Shown here one piece after another: positions 45,137 to 53,429 of a DNA stretch of 64,000 nucleotides. The DNA is from Streptomyces pluripotens. Its GTDB lineage: Bacteria; Actinomycetota; Actinomycetes; Streptomycetales; Streptomycetaceae. Both the position numbers and the translations under genes were made by a program. Where the stretch lies: contig NZ_CP021080.1 of assembly GCF_000802245.2 (NCBI RefSeq), forward strand, positions 7,254,001-7,318,000, given 5' to 3'. Below the pieces are notes generated by a model, which was given only the letters and a program-made list of their open reading frames with translations, made no database searches and was not told the origin of the DNA. Within the stretch, counting starts at the first letter, position 1. The number at the start of each line of letters is the position of its first letter.

Positions 45137-45214
45137 GGTCTTCACGGCAAACCTCCAGGTAGAAGGGGTGCAAGTCACCCGTGTGGGTGATCGCGTGCCG
45201 CAACCCTACATTCA

Positions 45215-45269
45215 TTCCATCCAAAGTCCATCCCTATTGCGTTCCATTCGTTCGTGGGGTGGTCCATCC
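45215..45269. promoter_or_regulatory. repeated KTCCATYC motifs in the divergent AICE promoter
   Basis: Four copies, TTCCATCC (45215), GTCCATCC (45226), TTCCATTC (45242) and GTCCATCC (45262), lie between the divergent SCO3933-like and GntR genes. The first two are 11 bp apart. They are candidate operators for a GntR-type regulator controlling transfer and replication. Confidence 0.5.
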
Positions 45270-45365
45270 ATACGGCGGCTACCCTGACCCCTGGGGCCGC
45301 TGAACTGGTGAAACGCGACAGGCAGCGAGCGGCCCGGGGTGGGTGGAATCGGACTGGGACCAGGG

Positions 45366-46241
45366 ATGGACATGGCTGCTGCTGACGAAGCACGCTTGAC
45401 GTTCGAACGCATCGCGGACGACCTCCGGCAGCAGATCCGGGACGGCGAACTGCGGCCCGGCCAGCTCCTGCCGACCCAGAGCCAGCTCATGCAGACCTAC
45501 AAGGCATCGAGCCTGACCGTGCAGAAGGCGATCCGGCTGCTCAGGAACGAAGGCTGGGTCATCGCCCGCCAAGGGCGCGGCACTTTCGTCACGCGCTCGG
45601 CCGACTTCGAGGACGCCTTCGAGAAGGTCGCCGGCGATCTCCAGCAGCAGATCTACTCCGGCTCTCTGGCCCCCGGTGCCAGGTTGCCTGCGCGCGAGGT
45701 CCTGGCGGAGCACTACGCGGTGCCGCTCAACGTGGTCACCAACGCCATCGCCCTGCTGGCCGGCAACTTCCTCCTGCGCTTCCCCGGCGAGCTGCCTGGC
45801 GACGAGGTCTACGTACGCGACTGGGACGACCACGGCTTCGCCACCCAGCTCATCCACGGCCGCCTGGTCCGCAAGATCAGGGACGGATCACTGGCCAGGG
45901 GCGCCACGGTCACCGTGGACGAGGTGGTCGACACGATCGGCGGCGACCCGGAATCCGCAGACCAGGCCCTGACCTTCCTCGCCCTGGAGGGCAGGATGAA
46001 GAAGGCCCACCAGCGCAACGGCTCGATGGCGTATGTCGTCGTGGGGGGCGAGTTCGGCACTGAGGTACCGGTAGCGGTGCAGCCGGTGGACAAGCCGGAC
46101 GAAGCGTCGGCTGCCCCGCGGAACGAGTTCCCGGCGGTGGCCGGAGTGGCGGATCTCGCCTACAAGCTGGAACGAGCCCTGGAGCGGATCGAGGAGCTGG
46201 AGGAGCGTGTCGAACGCCTCGAAGGCCGCGACACCAACTGA
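45366..46241 (+). CDS. multi-domain GntR-family regulator with C-terminal coiled coil
   Basis: 291 aa from ATG 45366. The first winged helix (FERIADDLRQQIRDGELRPGQLLPTQSQLMQTY...GTFVT) is followed by a second GntR-like unit (FEKVAGDLQQQIYSGSLAPGARLPAREVLAEHY). A third, weaker one follows (IHGRLVRKIRDGSLARGATVTVDEVVDTI). The C-terminus (AYKLERALERIEELEERVERLEG) is a heptad coiled coil. Such tandem GntR layouts occur in streptomycete conjugative elements. It probably controls the divergent tra operon. Confidence 0.75.
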   Translation: MDMAAADEARLTFERIADDLRQQIRDGELRPGQLLPTQSQLMQTYKASSLTVQKAIRLLRNEGWVIARQGRGTFVTRSADFEDAFEKVAGDLQQQIYSGSLAPGARLPAREVLAEHYAVPLNVVTNAIALLAGNFLLRFPGELPGDEVYVRDWDDHGFATQLIHGRLVRKIRDGSLARGATVTVDEVVDTIGGDPESADQALTFLALEGRMKKAHQRNGSMAYVVVGGEFGTEVPVAVQPVDKPDEASAAPRNEFPAVAGVADLAYKLERALERIEELEERVERLEGRDTN

Positions 46242-46311
46242 GGCGGGTACGTGAACGACGGCGTCCCCGAAGGCCGCAGGCTGGCTTTCGGGGACGCTTC
46301 GCGTGGATCGG

Positions 46312-47034
46312 TCAGGGCTGGTACTCGTAGCCGATGGTGAATCGAGGCGGCAGGCACCATTCCCCGTACTCGATGATCCCCTCCGCGTCCGACCAGCGGT
46401 GGGCGCCGGCCAGGATCGGGGAGCCGACCGGCAGCCCCAGCGCGCTCGCCTCTCGGGCATCGGCGGGACGGGCGTGCATGTCGTCGCGGGCGTGGGTGAT
46501 CGTGCGCCCGGTGGCTTCCAGAACCCGGGCGGACAGTCCGTGATTGCGGCCCGGGGCGGTGTTCAGCAGGTCCGGCACGAGGGCGGCGAACGGGGCCGGG
46601 TACCAGGTCACGGCGAACACGGTCCGGGTCTTGCCCCGTCCGGCCAGCCACTCGCGCCGCACCACCTGATCCCCGGCTTCCAGGTCGAAGATCTCCGCCA
46701 CGTACAGTGGCGGAATGATCAGTTCGGCGGCTGTCACCCGGCTCGTTTCGCCCTCCGCCAGGAACGACTTCACCCGCTGGACTCTGGCCAGCCGGTCCCG
46801 CGCCGACAAGGTCCAGCGCGGGTCATCGGCGACGTAGGTGCCCCGGGGGGTGGTGCGGATGAAGTTCTCCACCTGAAGGGCCTGCAAAGCTCGGGAGACA
46901 GTAGCCGCCGCGGCCTGCCACTGCCCGGCGATCTCCCGATTCGTCGGCAGCTTGGCGCCCGGCTCAAGCTCTCCCGACAGGATGCGCTCCCGGAAGTGAT
47001 CCGCGATCTTCGTGAACGTCTTGGGACTGGGCAT
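46312..47034 (-). CDS. GntR/HutC-family repressor (KorSA-like)
   Basis: 240 aa from ATG 47034. An N-terminal GntR winged helix (KIADHFRERILSGELEPGAKLPTNREIAGQWQAAAATVSRALQAL) is followed by a UTRA effector domain ending in PPRFTIGYEYQP. Kor proteins of this class keep AICE transfer genes silent. A palindrome at 47079-47091 in its upstream region could be its own operator. Confidence 0.8.
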   Translation of the reverse strand: MPSPKTFTKIADHFRERILSGELEPGAKLPTNREIAGQWQAAAATVSRALQALQVENFIRTTPRGTYVADDPRWTLSARDRLARVQRVKSFLAEGETSRVTAAELIIPPLYVAEIFDLEAGDQVVRREWLAGRGKTRTVFAVTWYPAPFAALVPDLLNTAPGRNHGLSARVLEATGRTITHARDDMHARPADAREASALGLPVGSPILAGAHRWSDAEGIIEYGEWCLPPRFTIGYEYQP

Positions 47035-47078
47035 AAGGCTTGCCCCTCCGTTGAGTTGACGTGTTGTCAGTGGAGGCA

Positions 47079-47091
47079 CACTAGTGCACTA
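47079..47091. promoter_or_regulatory. overlapping palindromes upstream of the KorSA-like gene
   Basis: CACTAGTG and TAGTGCACTA overlap at 47079-47091, 45 bp upstream of the GntR/HutC start and in the divergent gap to 47184. This is a candidate autoregulatory operator. Confidence 0.45.
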
Positions 47092-47183
47092 CGAACCGTA
47101 GCGGGAGCGCTTCGGCCACTCGAATACTGAACTAGAGCACCAACCTGTCAAGAGGTCGACCATGTGACGTTCGAGAGGTGGCG

Positions 47184-47387
47184 ATGTGCATGACGGAGCC
47201 GACCAGATACTCCACCCCGCCGGTCGAACTCCCCTTGCGCCTGGAACTGGAGCCGACTCCCGTTGCAGGCTGCGCGGGCTGTGCCGAGCTGGCCAGCGTA
47301 CGCGACCGGGCCCGCGTGGTCGGCGACATGACCACCGTGACCGACTGCAACGTCTACATGCGACGCCACCCGGAGGGGCACCAGTGA
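47184..47387 (+). CDS. small hypothetical AICE protein
   Basis: 67 aa from ATG 47184 with GAGAGG upstream. A CAGCAEL motif and Arg/Asp-rich body are seen; short proteins with this CxxCxxL...D...VxxDC pattern are common in the right ends of Streptomyces AICEs. It overlaps the next gene by 4 bp. Function is unknown. Confidence 0.6.
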   Translation: MCMTEPTRYSTPPVELPLRLELEPTPVAGCAGCAELASVRDRARVVGDMTTVTDCNVYMRRHPEGHQ

Positions 47388-47614
47388 GCACCCGCGCTAT
47401 CTACCGGCACGTCGTTCACACCATCCGCCACGCGCCCGAAGGGGGCATCACCTACGAGGCGTTCTGCGTCACCGGCGGCTGCGGAGCCGAATCCGGACCC
47501 CACCCCGAGCAGGAAGCCGCACAGGACTGGGCACTCCGCCACACCGGACGCACCGGCCACGACCTGTTCAGGCGCGTCTTCACCGACCATGCCGAGGTCA
47601 CCCGAGCCGAGTAG
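47384..47614 (+). CDS. DUF7848-like small protein
   Basis: 76 aa, GTG start overlapping the previous stop. The sequence RHVVHTIRHAPEGGITYEAFCVTGGCGAES, with a trailing WALRHTGRTGHDLFRRVF, matches a small zinc-ribbon-like family often carried with AICE and phage regulator genes. Function is unknown. Confidence 0.65.
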   Translation: MSTRAIYRHVVHTIRHAPEGGITYEAFCVTGGCGAESGPHPEQEAAQDWALRHTGRTGHDLFRRVFTDHAEVTRAE

Positions 47615-48171
47615 AACCACCACCGCCAGCCGGAACAGGACCCACAACCCGCAGGCCATCGCACCAGGCCAGCAGCCCAGCCGAACGCTCAACCGACAGC
47701 CACGGCGTACCGTCGAAGCGGGATGCGTCCAAACTTTCTCTACGTCTTCAAGGCGACCCGCTGATGCGGGTCGCGCGCGGCGCGGTCGCCCACCCGGCCC
47801 GCTCTCGGCTCCGCCACCGCGGGCCGGCCAGCGACCAGGCCGCGCAGAGACAGCACAGCGGACGACCGGAAGCGCAGGGAGAGCCGGACGCGCCCGAACA
47901 GCGAACGCCAGGCCGACGGCGAGGCGACGGCGGGGAGTTGGTCGGGGCGTAGGCCCGGAGGTGGGGCCGGTCGGTTCCGTGGGCTTTACCCACCTCCCCG
48001 GGCCGGGGCCCGCGTCGGGCAAGGCCAGGGGGCCACTCGTTCAAATTCCGGGCAGGATCACGACCTGCCCGAGTTGCCGGGCCAGCGTACGGCCCCCTGA
48101 CCATGCCCGACCCCAACCCGGGCAGGACACCGGCCAAAGCCCACTCCACCGCCCTCACGCGCGCAGCCGTC
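47615..48171. other. 557-bp non-coding right end of the AICE
   Basis: No gene was recognised. A nested stem-loop occupies 48026-48099. The last 26 bp before 48198 are the right direct repeat. A transfer origin or single-strand origin would be expected in this part of an AICE, but no known signature was identified. Confidence 0.45.
48026..48099. other. nested stem-loop at the AICE right end
   Basis: Inner hairpin CGGGCAGG (48049-48056) pairs perfectly with CCTGCCCG (48064-48071) around a 7-nt loop. An outer stem CAGGGGGCC (48026-48034) pairs with GGCCCCCTG (48091-48099). The structure could be an RNA element, an origin or a transfer locus. Confidence 0.45.
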
Positions 48172-48197
48172 TGACGGCAACGCCGACGGCAACAGGG
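48172..48197 (+). repeat. putative att repeat at the AICE right end
   Basis: Matches 40478-40503 with one mismatch: two TGACGGCAAC-type units followed by AGGG. Together the two repeats define the proposed element ends. Confidence 0.65.
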
Positions 48198-48296
48198 GCG
48201 CACAGCACGGCACTTCCACGTACACCTACGGACAGGCCGGAATTCGCTGACCAGCGAAAATGCAGGTGACGGCCGCCCGGCGAGCACACGTACTAT

Positions 48297-48638
48297 GTGC
48301 TGGCGGGGGCTACGCCGGTCCTGGTCCACAATTGCAATGGGGCGAAACTTGAGCTGACCTACAAGCCCGACTGGTCGCCGGAGCAGATTGCGGCGGCTGA
48401 CGAAAAGGTCGCTGCTCTGAATGCGGCTCCGCAGCTCATTGTGACAAAGGTTCAGCGTTCGGGAAGCGCTGCCGATGTCTGGCGTCGAGCTGGAAATCAG
48501 ACAGTTCCTAGAACTGACATCGACCATAAGATCGACCTGCAACTCGGCGGACTTGATGATGTCAGCAATATGTGGCCACTCGATAGTTCGGTGAACCGAA
48601 GTCTCGGGTCCCAAATATCGGCACAACTGAAGAAGTAA
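48297..48638 (+). CDS. orphan HINT-tail/HNH-type toxin tip
   Basis: 113 aa from GTG 48297; the frame is open back to a stop at 48267. It begins with the last residues of a HINT domain (HTYYVLAGATPVLVHNC counting upstream codons). These are the same as in the RHS protein, and 26 bp of DNA (48285-48310) match 39621-39646 exactly. The toxin part ends DIDHKIDLQLGGLDDVSNMWPLDSSVNRSLG, a D-H...L-G-G...N...L-D pattern of HNH/endonuclease-VII-like toxins. With no signal peptide and no RHS body it cannot be delivered alone, so it is a stored alternative tip. It is A+T-rich relative to flanks. Confidence 0.7.
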   Translation: MLAGATPVLVHNCNGAKLELTYKPDWSPEQIAAADEKVAALNAAPQLIVTKVQRSGSAADVWRRAGNQTVPRTDIDHKIDLQLGGLDDVSNMWPLDSSVNRSLGSQISAQLKK

Positions 48639-48708
48639 GGGCTGCAACCAGGCGCCCTGGTGTGCAGCATCTCGATCACAGTCAGAACATGTTAGGTGGG
48701 GCAGAGCC

Positions 48709-49257
48709 ATGCAGTTGCGTGACTTGGACGTCTCTCACGCCGTGGTGACCAGTGCTGGCCTGTTTGGCGTCTGGCGCGCGAGCGCATTCGACCACGTCAG
48801 CGATCTGGATCAGTGGGAGGATGAGGTAGCGGAAGACTCTGCCCTCGAACGCCAGATCGCAGCCGGTGCCTTCGTGCCGATCAACATCGGAGGCAATGGG
48901 GCATTCCAGGTCGCCATGCGCGGCGTGGAAGCTCCAGGAAATCTGAGTGAACGCGAGCGGACTTATCTCCTCGTCTCTTCCGAGCCCTATCTCCTCGTCT
49001 CAGATGGAGCATTGGAACTCGGCGGGCTTGAAGCCGTAGGAAGTTACGCTGGTGCGGATAAGGTAGAGATCCCACTCGACAGCGGTAGGTATGCCGCGGT
49101 CGTCCATCTGGTGGATTGGCAAGCGGAGCCTGGTAGTCGTGGAGGTGATGGAAATCCATCTGCGGATGCCCTTCCAGACTTCATTTTGGAGATCTTCGCC
49201 GATGTCCATGGCGAGCTGAAATACCGCACTAAGGTTGAGACATTCGACCGGCCGTAG
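48709..49257 (+). CDS. probable immunity protein for the orphan HNH toxin
   Basis: 182 aa, 70 bp after the orphan toxin, same low G+C. The protein is acidic, has no membrane segment, and contains GAFVPINIGGNGAFQVAMRG and VSSEPYLLVSDGALELGGLE blocks. Family identity is not certain. The call rests on position and composition. Confidence 0.6.
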   Translation: MQLRDLDVSHAVVTSAGLFGVWRASAFDHVSDLDQWEDEVAEDSALERQIAAGAFVPINIGGNGAFQVAMRGVEAPGNLSERERTYLLVSSEPYLLVSDGALELGGLEAVGSYAGADKVEIPLDSGRYAAVVHLVDWQAEPGSRGGDGNPSADALPDFILEIFADVHGELKYRTKVETFDRP

Positions 49258-49289
49258 TTGAAGAATCCGTGATGCCGCAGGGGCTGCTT

Positions 49290-49314
49290 TGACGGCAGTG
49301 GTGACGGCAACGCC
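49290..49314 (+). repeat. third att-like repeat
   Basis: TGACGGCA...TGACGGCAACG, the same double-unit design as 40478 and 48172 but with several changes and no AGGG. It lies 32 bp after the second immunity gene and just before the second integrase. Confidence 0.5.
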
Positions 49315-49324
49315 AGCGGATGAA

Positions 49325-49354
49325 GGAGCCCCCGACCGAGGTGTCGGGGGCTCC
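49325..49354. terminator. hairpin between second immunity gene and second int
   Basis: GGAGCCCCCGA pairs perfectly with TCGGGGGCTCC around an 8-nt loop. Position matches that of the hairpin at 40508 relative to the first int. Confidence 0.75.
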
Positions 49355-49375
49355 AGCGCGCTCGTGGTTGTCGCA

Positions 49376-50637
49376 TCAAGCAGTCGACGGGGGGTGACCG
49401 TCCCTGAGCGCGTTGCTCAGCGTGTCGATGGCTTGGCGTTGCAGGCGGAGCCGGACGTGGGCGTAGACGCCGGCGGTGACGCCGATGTGGGCGTGTCCGA
49501 GGAGTTCCTTGATGACGACGAGGTCGACGCCCTGTTCCAGGAGCAGGGTGGCGGTCGAGTGCCGGAGGTCGTGGAAGCGGATGCGTCGAAGGCCGGCCTT
49601 GCGGAGGAGCGTGGTGAAGGTGCGGGTGAGGTTGGTCGGGTCGATCGGCCTGCCCTGGGGAGTGGTGAACACGTACCCGTTGTGCTGCCACTCGGCGCCT
49701 GCCATGTGCCGTTCACGCTGTTGCTCCTCGTGGTGGTGCTTGAGTGACTGGAGGCAGCGGGCGGGAAGGGCGATGCGGCGCTCGGAGGCCCGGGTCTTGG
49801 TGGGCAATGTGGTGAGTCCGCCCGTGCTGGTGCGCTGCAAGGTGCGGCGGACGGCAGCCGCGCCCGGTCGAAGTCGAGGTCTTCCCAGCGGAGGCCGAGG
49901 AGTTCGCCTTTGCGGAGTCCGGTGTGGAGCGCCAGTTCGAACAGGGCATGGAGCCGGTGTCCGCGCGCGGCTGTGAGGAACTGGCGGGCTTCGTCGGCGG
50001 TGAGGGGTTCGAAGCGGCGGGGGCGGGGTGTGCCGGTGCGGGCGTTTCGGGCGACGTTGCGCGGGATTTCTTCCTCGCGCACGGCGTGCTCCAGGGCGGA
50101 CTTGAGCACAGAGTGGATGTAGGTCAGCGTCAGCGGAGAGAGCAGCTTGTGGCAGCACGAACCGACGGCGCAGCAACGGGGCTCGTCACGCCCCGCATCG
50201 ATGCCTCGCGCGCAGCACTGGCAGGTGGTGCGGAGCTGGTTGAGCCAGGTGCGGACGTCCTTGGCGGAGAGCTTGGCGAGCTTCTTCTTGCCCAGGCCGG
50301 GGACAAGGTACCGGTCGACGCAGGCGGTGTAGCGGGTGTGGGTGTTCTCGCGGAGCTGGTGGACGGCAACGGCATCGAGCCAGTACGTCAGGTACGCGCC
50401 GACGCTGCCCTGTGCGGAGGGCACGGGCAGGCCACGATTGCTGGTGGCGATCTTCTCGGTGAGTTTGGCGAGGGCTTCCTTGCGGGTGGTGCCGTAGACG
50501 CGGACGCGGCGGCGGGTGTTGCCGGGGGCGAGGACGTATCCGGCGGCTTCCCAGCGGCGGTCCTTGCGCTGGTAGACGGTTCCGTCGCCGTTGGCGCGGG
50601 TTCGGCGGGATGCTGGGGTGTCGCGGGGCGTGGCCAT
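49376..50637 (-). pseudogene. int: second AICE tyrosine integrase, frameshifted
   Basis: Close relative of the integrase at 40562. The front (GDGTVYQRKDRRWEAAGYVLAP to LLGLRWEDLDFD) and the back (RRTLQRTSTGGLTTLPTKTRASE to VTAGVYAHV) are in different frames. A single missing base near 49866 on the minus strand explains it. All catalytic residues are still encoded, so the loss may be recent. The xis stop overlaps its start (ATGA). Confidence 0.85.
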
Positions 50638-50840
50638 CAGGCAGCTTCCTGTTCGAGGCGGGCGCAGATGAAGTCGGTGAGGGAGTGGGAGGGGATGCGG
50701 CGGGCGCGGCCGAGGGTGATCGAGGCGAGCTGCCGGGTGCGAAGCAGGTCGTAGACGGCGTAGCGGCCGAGCTGGAGGCGGGCCATGACCTGCGGCACCG
50801 TCAGCAGTTTCTCCGGCGCCCGTTCGGAGGCCGTGGTCAT
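50637..50840 (-). CDS. xis: second AICE excisionase
   Basis: 67 aa: LLTVPQVMARLQLGRYAVYDLLRTRQLASITLGRARRIPSHSL, homologous to the excisionase at 41824. Intact, although its integrase is frameshifted. Confidence 0.85.
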   Translation of the reverse strand: MTTASERAPEKLLTVPQVMARLQLGRYAVYDLLRTRQLASITLGRARRIPSHSLTDFICARLEQEAA

Positions 50841-51130
50841 CCGCAGCCCCCTTCGGCCGCGAACTGCCGTGTGAGTTCTCTGCGGTGCCAGACGGCGGCG
50901 GCGAGGAGTGCGCCGCCGGGGCTGTAGCCGGTGCCGAGGTAGGTCCAGTGGCCGACGACGAGGGTGGTGTCCGGGTCGTGCTCGGGCAGCCCGGCGTGGA
51001 CGCGGACCTGTTCGGTGCGCCAGGCGCGGCGGGCGTCGCGCAGCGCGCCCAGGGTGGTTCGAATATGCGCGGGACTTGGTGTCGGCGTACACGTGAACGT
51101 CCCCAGCCTCGTACGGATGAAAAGGGACAG
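50837..51130 (-). pseudogene. second RepSA-like protein, C-terminal fragment
   Basis: Encodes TTLGALRDARRAWR and DTTLVVGHWTYLGTGYSPGGALLA, matching the end of the Rep at 41999 (STLGALRAARAAWH, TTLVIAHWAYDGTGL). A frame change occurs near 51065, and everything upstream is missing. The break joins a FAD-monooxygenase fragment near 51175. Confidence 0.75.
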
Positions 51131-51177
51131 TTGCTGATGCGGTGAGACCTGCCGCTCGGCACTCTGCTGCTTGGTCG

Positions 51178-51612
51178 ATACGTGCGGCGGAGGGTGTCGC
51201 CGTGGGCGAAGGTCGCGGTGACCGTGTCCGCGTCCTGGGCAAGGGCGACCAATTCGTGGTCTCGTCGGACGTGGATGCCTTGTGCAGCGAGGTGCTCTTC
51301 GAAGAACCCCTCGATCGCCACTTGCGGCACGGACCGCCACGGCAAGCGGTGCCGAGCAAGGTGCGCCGGGAGCGGTATGCCGGCGAAGTGGCCGTCGGTG
51401 ACCGGGTAGTCCCCGGTGGCCAGCAACGGTTCCAGCAGCCCGCGTTGGTCGAGTGCCTCCAGTGTGCGGGACTGCATGCCACCTGCCTTGGACAACTCGC
51501 TGCGCTGCGGGAGCTTGTCGGCCAGCACGGTCGACACCCCCGCCACCAGCAGCTCGTTGGCCAGTGTCATTCCGGTCGGGCCCGCGCCGACGATGAGGAC
51601 GTCGGTGTCCAT
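51178..51612 (-). pseudogene. FAD-dependent monooxygenase, N-terminal fragment
   Basis: ATG 51612, preceded by GGAG, starts DVLIVGAGPTGMTLANELLVAGV (GxGxxG dinucleotide-binding fold). LEALDQRGLLEPLLATGDYP and VAIEGFFEEHLAAQGIHVRRDHELVAL follow, typical of aromatic-ring hydroxylases of the PheA/TetX class. Homology stops after about 145 residues where the AICE rep fragment begins, so the catalytic remainder is lost. It is divergent from the Lrp-type gene, which may once have controlled it. Confidence 0.75.
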
Positions 51613-51727
51613 GGTTTCTCCTCTGGTTGTGCCGGTCAGGACCGGAGCAACGGTCCACCTGCCGCGCCACCAGAGCCAGAAACCGGGTGAGTTGCGTTGG
51701 CATCCGACATTGATTAGCTTCGCATCG

Positions 51728-52711
51728 GTGGAATCTGACTCCGATGAGCTGGATCGTCGACTCGTGCACGCCCTGCAGATCGACGGCCGGGCCCCGTTCA
51801 GCACCATCGCCGAGGTTCTCGGCGTGTCGGATCGCACCATCGCCCGCCGGTACGCCCGGCTACGGTCAACCGGGGCGGTGCGGGTGCTCGGCGGCATCGA
51901 CCCGACCGCGTGGGGCGGGATGCTGTGGTTCCTGCGGGTGCGATGCGCACCCACCGCGTCGGTCCCGGTCGCCGAAGCGCTGGCCAGACGTCCCGACACC
52001 TCCTGGGTCAGCCTCAGCTCCGGCGGCACCGAGATCACCTGCGTGGTCCGCGCCGAGAGTGAGGCCGACAGCGAGGAGTTGCTGCTGGCCAAGCTCCCCC
52101 GTACTCCCCGCGTGGAGGGGGTGACCGCGCATTCGGTGATGCATGCCTTCTACGGAGGCCCGGACAACCTGATCGGCAAGCTCGGATCGCTGGACGAGGA
52201 GGCGATCGAGCGGCTGCGCCCGTCCCCGATGTCACACCGGCCAGGACCGGTGCGGCTCGACGACGGTGACCGCCGACTGATCGCGACGCTCGCCACCGAC
52301 GGCCGGACCGGATTCGAACAGTTGGCTGCGGTGATCGGTTGGTCGGCGACGACGGTCCGACGCCGGATGACTGAGTTGCGCGAACGAGGAGTGCTGTACC
52401 TGGACCTCGACGTCGACTGGCGCATGTTCGACATGGGCAGCCGAACCCTGCTCTGGCTCTCGGTCGCTCCCGCGCATCTGGTAGAGGTCGGCCAGGCATT
52501 GGCCGAGCATCCGGAGATCGCGTTCGCCGCCGCCACGACCGGGCCTACCAACCTGTACGCGAGCGTGGTGTGTGCGAACCAGCGGGAGCTGTACCGGTAC
52601 CTGACCACCCGGGTGGCCGCGCTGCCGGCCGTTGCGCACGTCGAGACGGCACCCGTGATCAGGACCGTGAAGCAGGCAGGACAGTATCGTTCAGGAGCTC
52701 TGCCGGATTGA
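51728..52711 (+). CDS. Lrp/AsnC-family regulator with two tandem units
   Basis: 327 aa from GTG 51728. Unit 1: DELDRRLVHALQIDGRAPFSTIAEVLGVSDRTIARRYARLRSTGAVRV, then a RAM-like ligand domain. Unit 2: DDGDRRLIATLATDGRTGFEQLAAVIGWSATTVRRRMTELRERGVL, then another. The double-length design is common in actinomycetes. The divergent neighbour is the broken monooxygenase, a likely former target. Confidence 0.85.
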   Translation: MESDSDELDRRLVHALQIDGRAPFSTIAEVLGVSDRTIARRYARLRSTGAVRVLGGIDPTAWGGMLWFLRVRCAPTASVPVAEALARRPDTSWVSLSSGGTEITCVVRAESEADSEELLLAKLPRTPRVEGVTAHSVMHAFYGGPDNLIGKLGSLDEEAIERLRPSPMSHRPGPVRLDDGDRRLIATLATDGRTGFEQLAAVIGWSATTVRRRMTELRERGVLYLDLDVDWRMFDMGSRTLLWLSVAPAHLVEVGQALAEHPEIAFAAATTGPTNLYASVVCANQRELYRYLTTRVAALPAVAHVETAPVIRTVKQAGQYRSGALPD

Positions 52712-52850
52712 TCACTTGAGGTCGAGGGTGACCAGACGGGTGATCGAAACACGGACCTGGCCGACGCCGACCGGCGGGTCAGACGTCCCGACCCCTGCGA
52801 AGACGGCCTCCGTACACCGGCCGTTCGGCCGGATGCGGCAGCCTGGCGGC

Positions 52851-53417
52851 GTGAACCTGAATCGCCCCATGCCCCTCGAGTCCGTCGACGGGCTCATGTC
52901 CCTGCTGGCCGACTGCAAGGATGCCTGGGACACCCGGGACCGTAGCGGCGATCCGGTGGACATCCTCGACCACGGCCTCCAGGTCGCCGCTGTCCTGGCC
53001 GCGCCACCCGGACGATGAGGAACTCCAGGTCGCCGGGCTCGTCCACGACATCGGGCACCGCCTGCAGCCGGGTGACGAGGCCGCCCACGGCGAACACGCC
53101 GCCGCGGCCGTCGCCACCCTGCTCGGGCAGCGGGTCGCCCACCGCGTCACCCTCCACATCCCAGCCAAGCGCTACCTCGCGGCGCCTGACCCGGACCTCA
53201 CGCTCTCGCCGGAGAGTACCCGGACCCTGGCCTGCCACGGCAGGGCCATGTACCGCGGCAAGCGGCCGCCTTCAAAACCGACCCTGACATCGCCGCGGCG
53301 TTGGCCCGCCGCCGCGCCGATGATGCGGGCAAGGTCGTCGGTCTGCGCGTACCGGGACTGGACCGCTGGCGGCCCGTGGTGAGCGCTGTGGCCGCCACGG
53401 CCCGAAACCGTACGTGA
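52851..53417 (+). pseudogene. HD-domain phosphohydrolase-like gene with two frameshifts
   Basis: Three frames join to DCKDAWDTRDRSGDPVDILDHGLQVA, then HPDDEELQVAGLVHDIGH (the HD pair) with HGEHAAAAVATLLGQRVAHRVTLHIPAKRYL, then FKTDPDIAAALARRRADDAGKVVGL. The pattern is that of PhnZ/inositol-oxygenase-like HD proteins. Shifts lie near 53010 and 53270. Confidence 0.65.
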
Positions 53418-53429
53418 TCCGGAACACGC

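Larger units (their letters stand above)
40478..48197. mobile_element. AICE (actinomycete integrative and conjugative element), about 7.7 kb
   Basis: The element is bounded by near-identical 26-bp direct repeats (40478-40503 and 48172-48197, one mismatch). It contains in order int, xis, rep, an FtsK-like tra, a SCO3933-type gene, two GntR regulators and two small genes. This is the minimal pSAM2-like layout. It sits between the immunity gene of the RHS toxin and an orphan toxin tip. No tRNA gene was found at either end, so the integration target appears to be the toxin array itself. Confidence 0.75.

Noticed and set aside
48035..48060. GTTCAAATTCC stretch resembling a tRNA T-arm near the AICE right end
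   Set aside because: No matching acceptor stem, anticodon arm or D-arm could be assembled around it; the surrounding bases form other hairpins.
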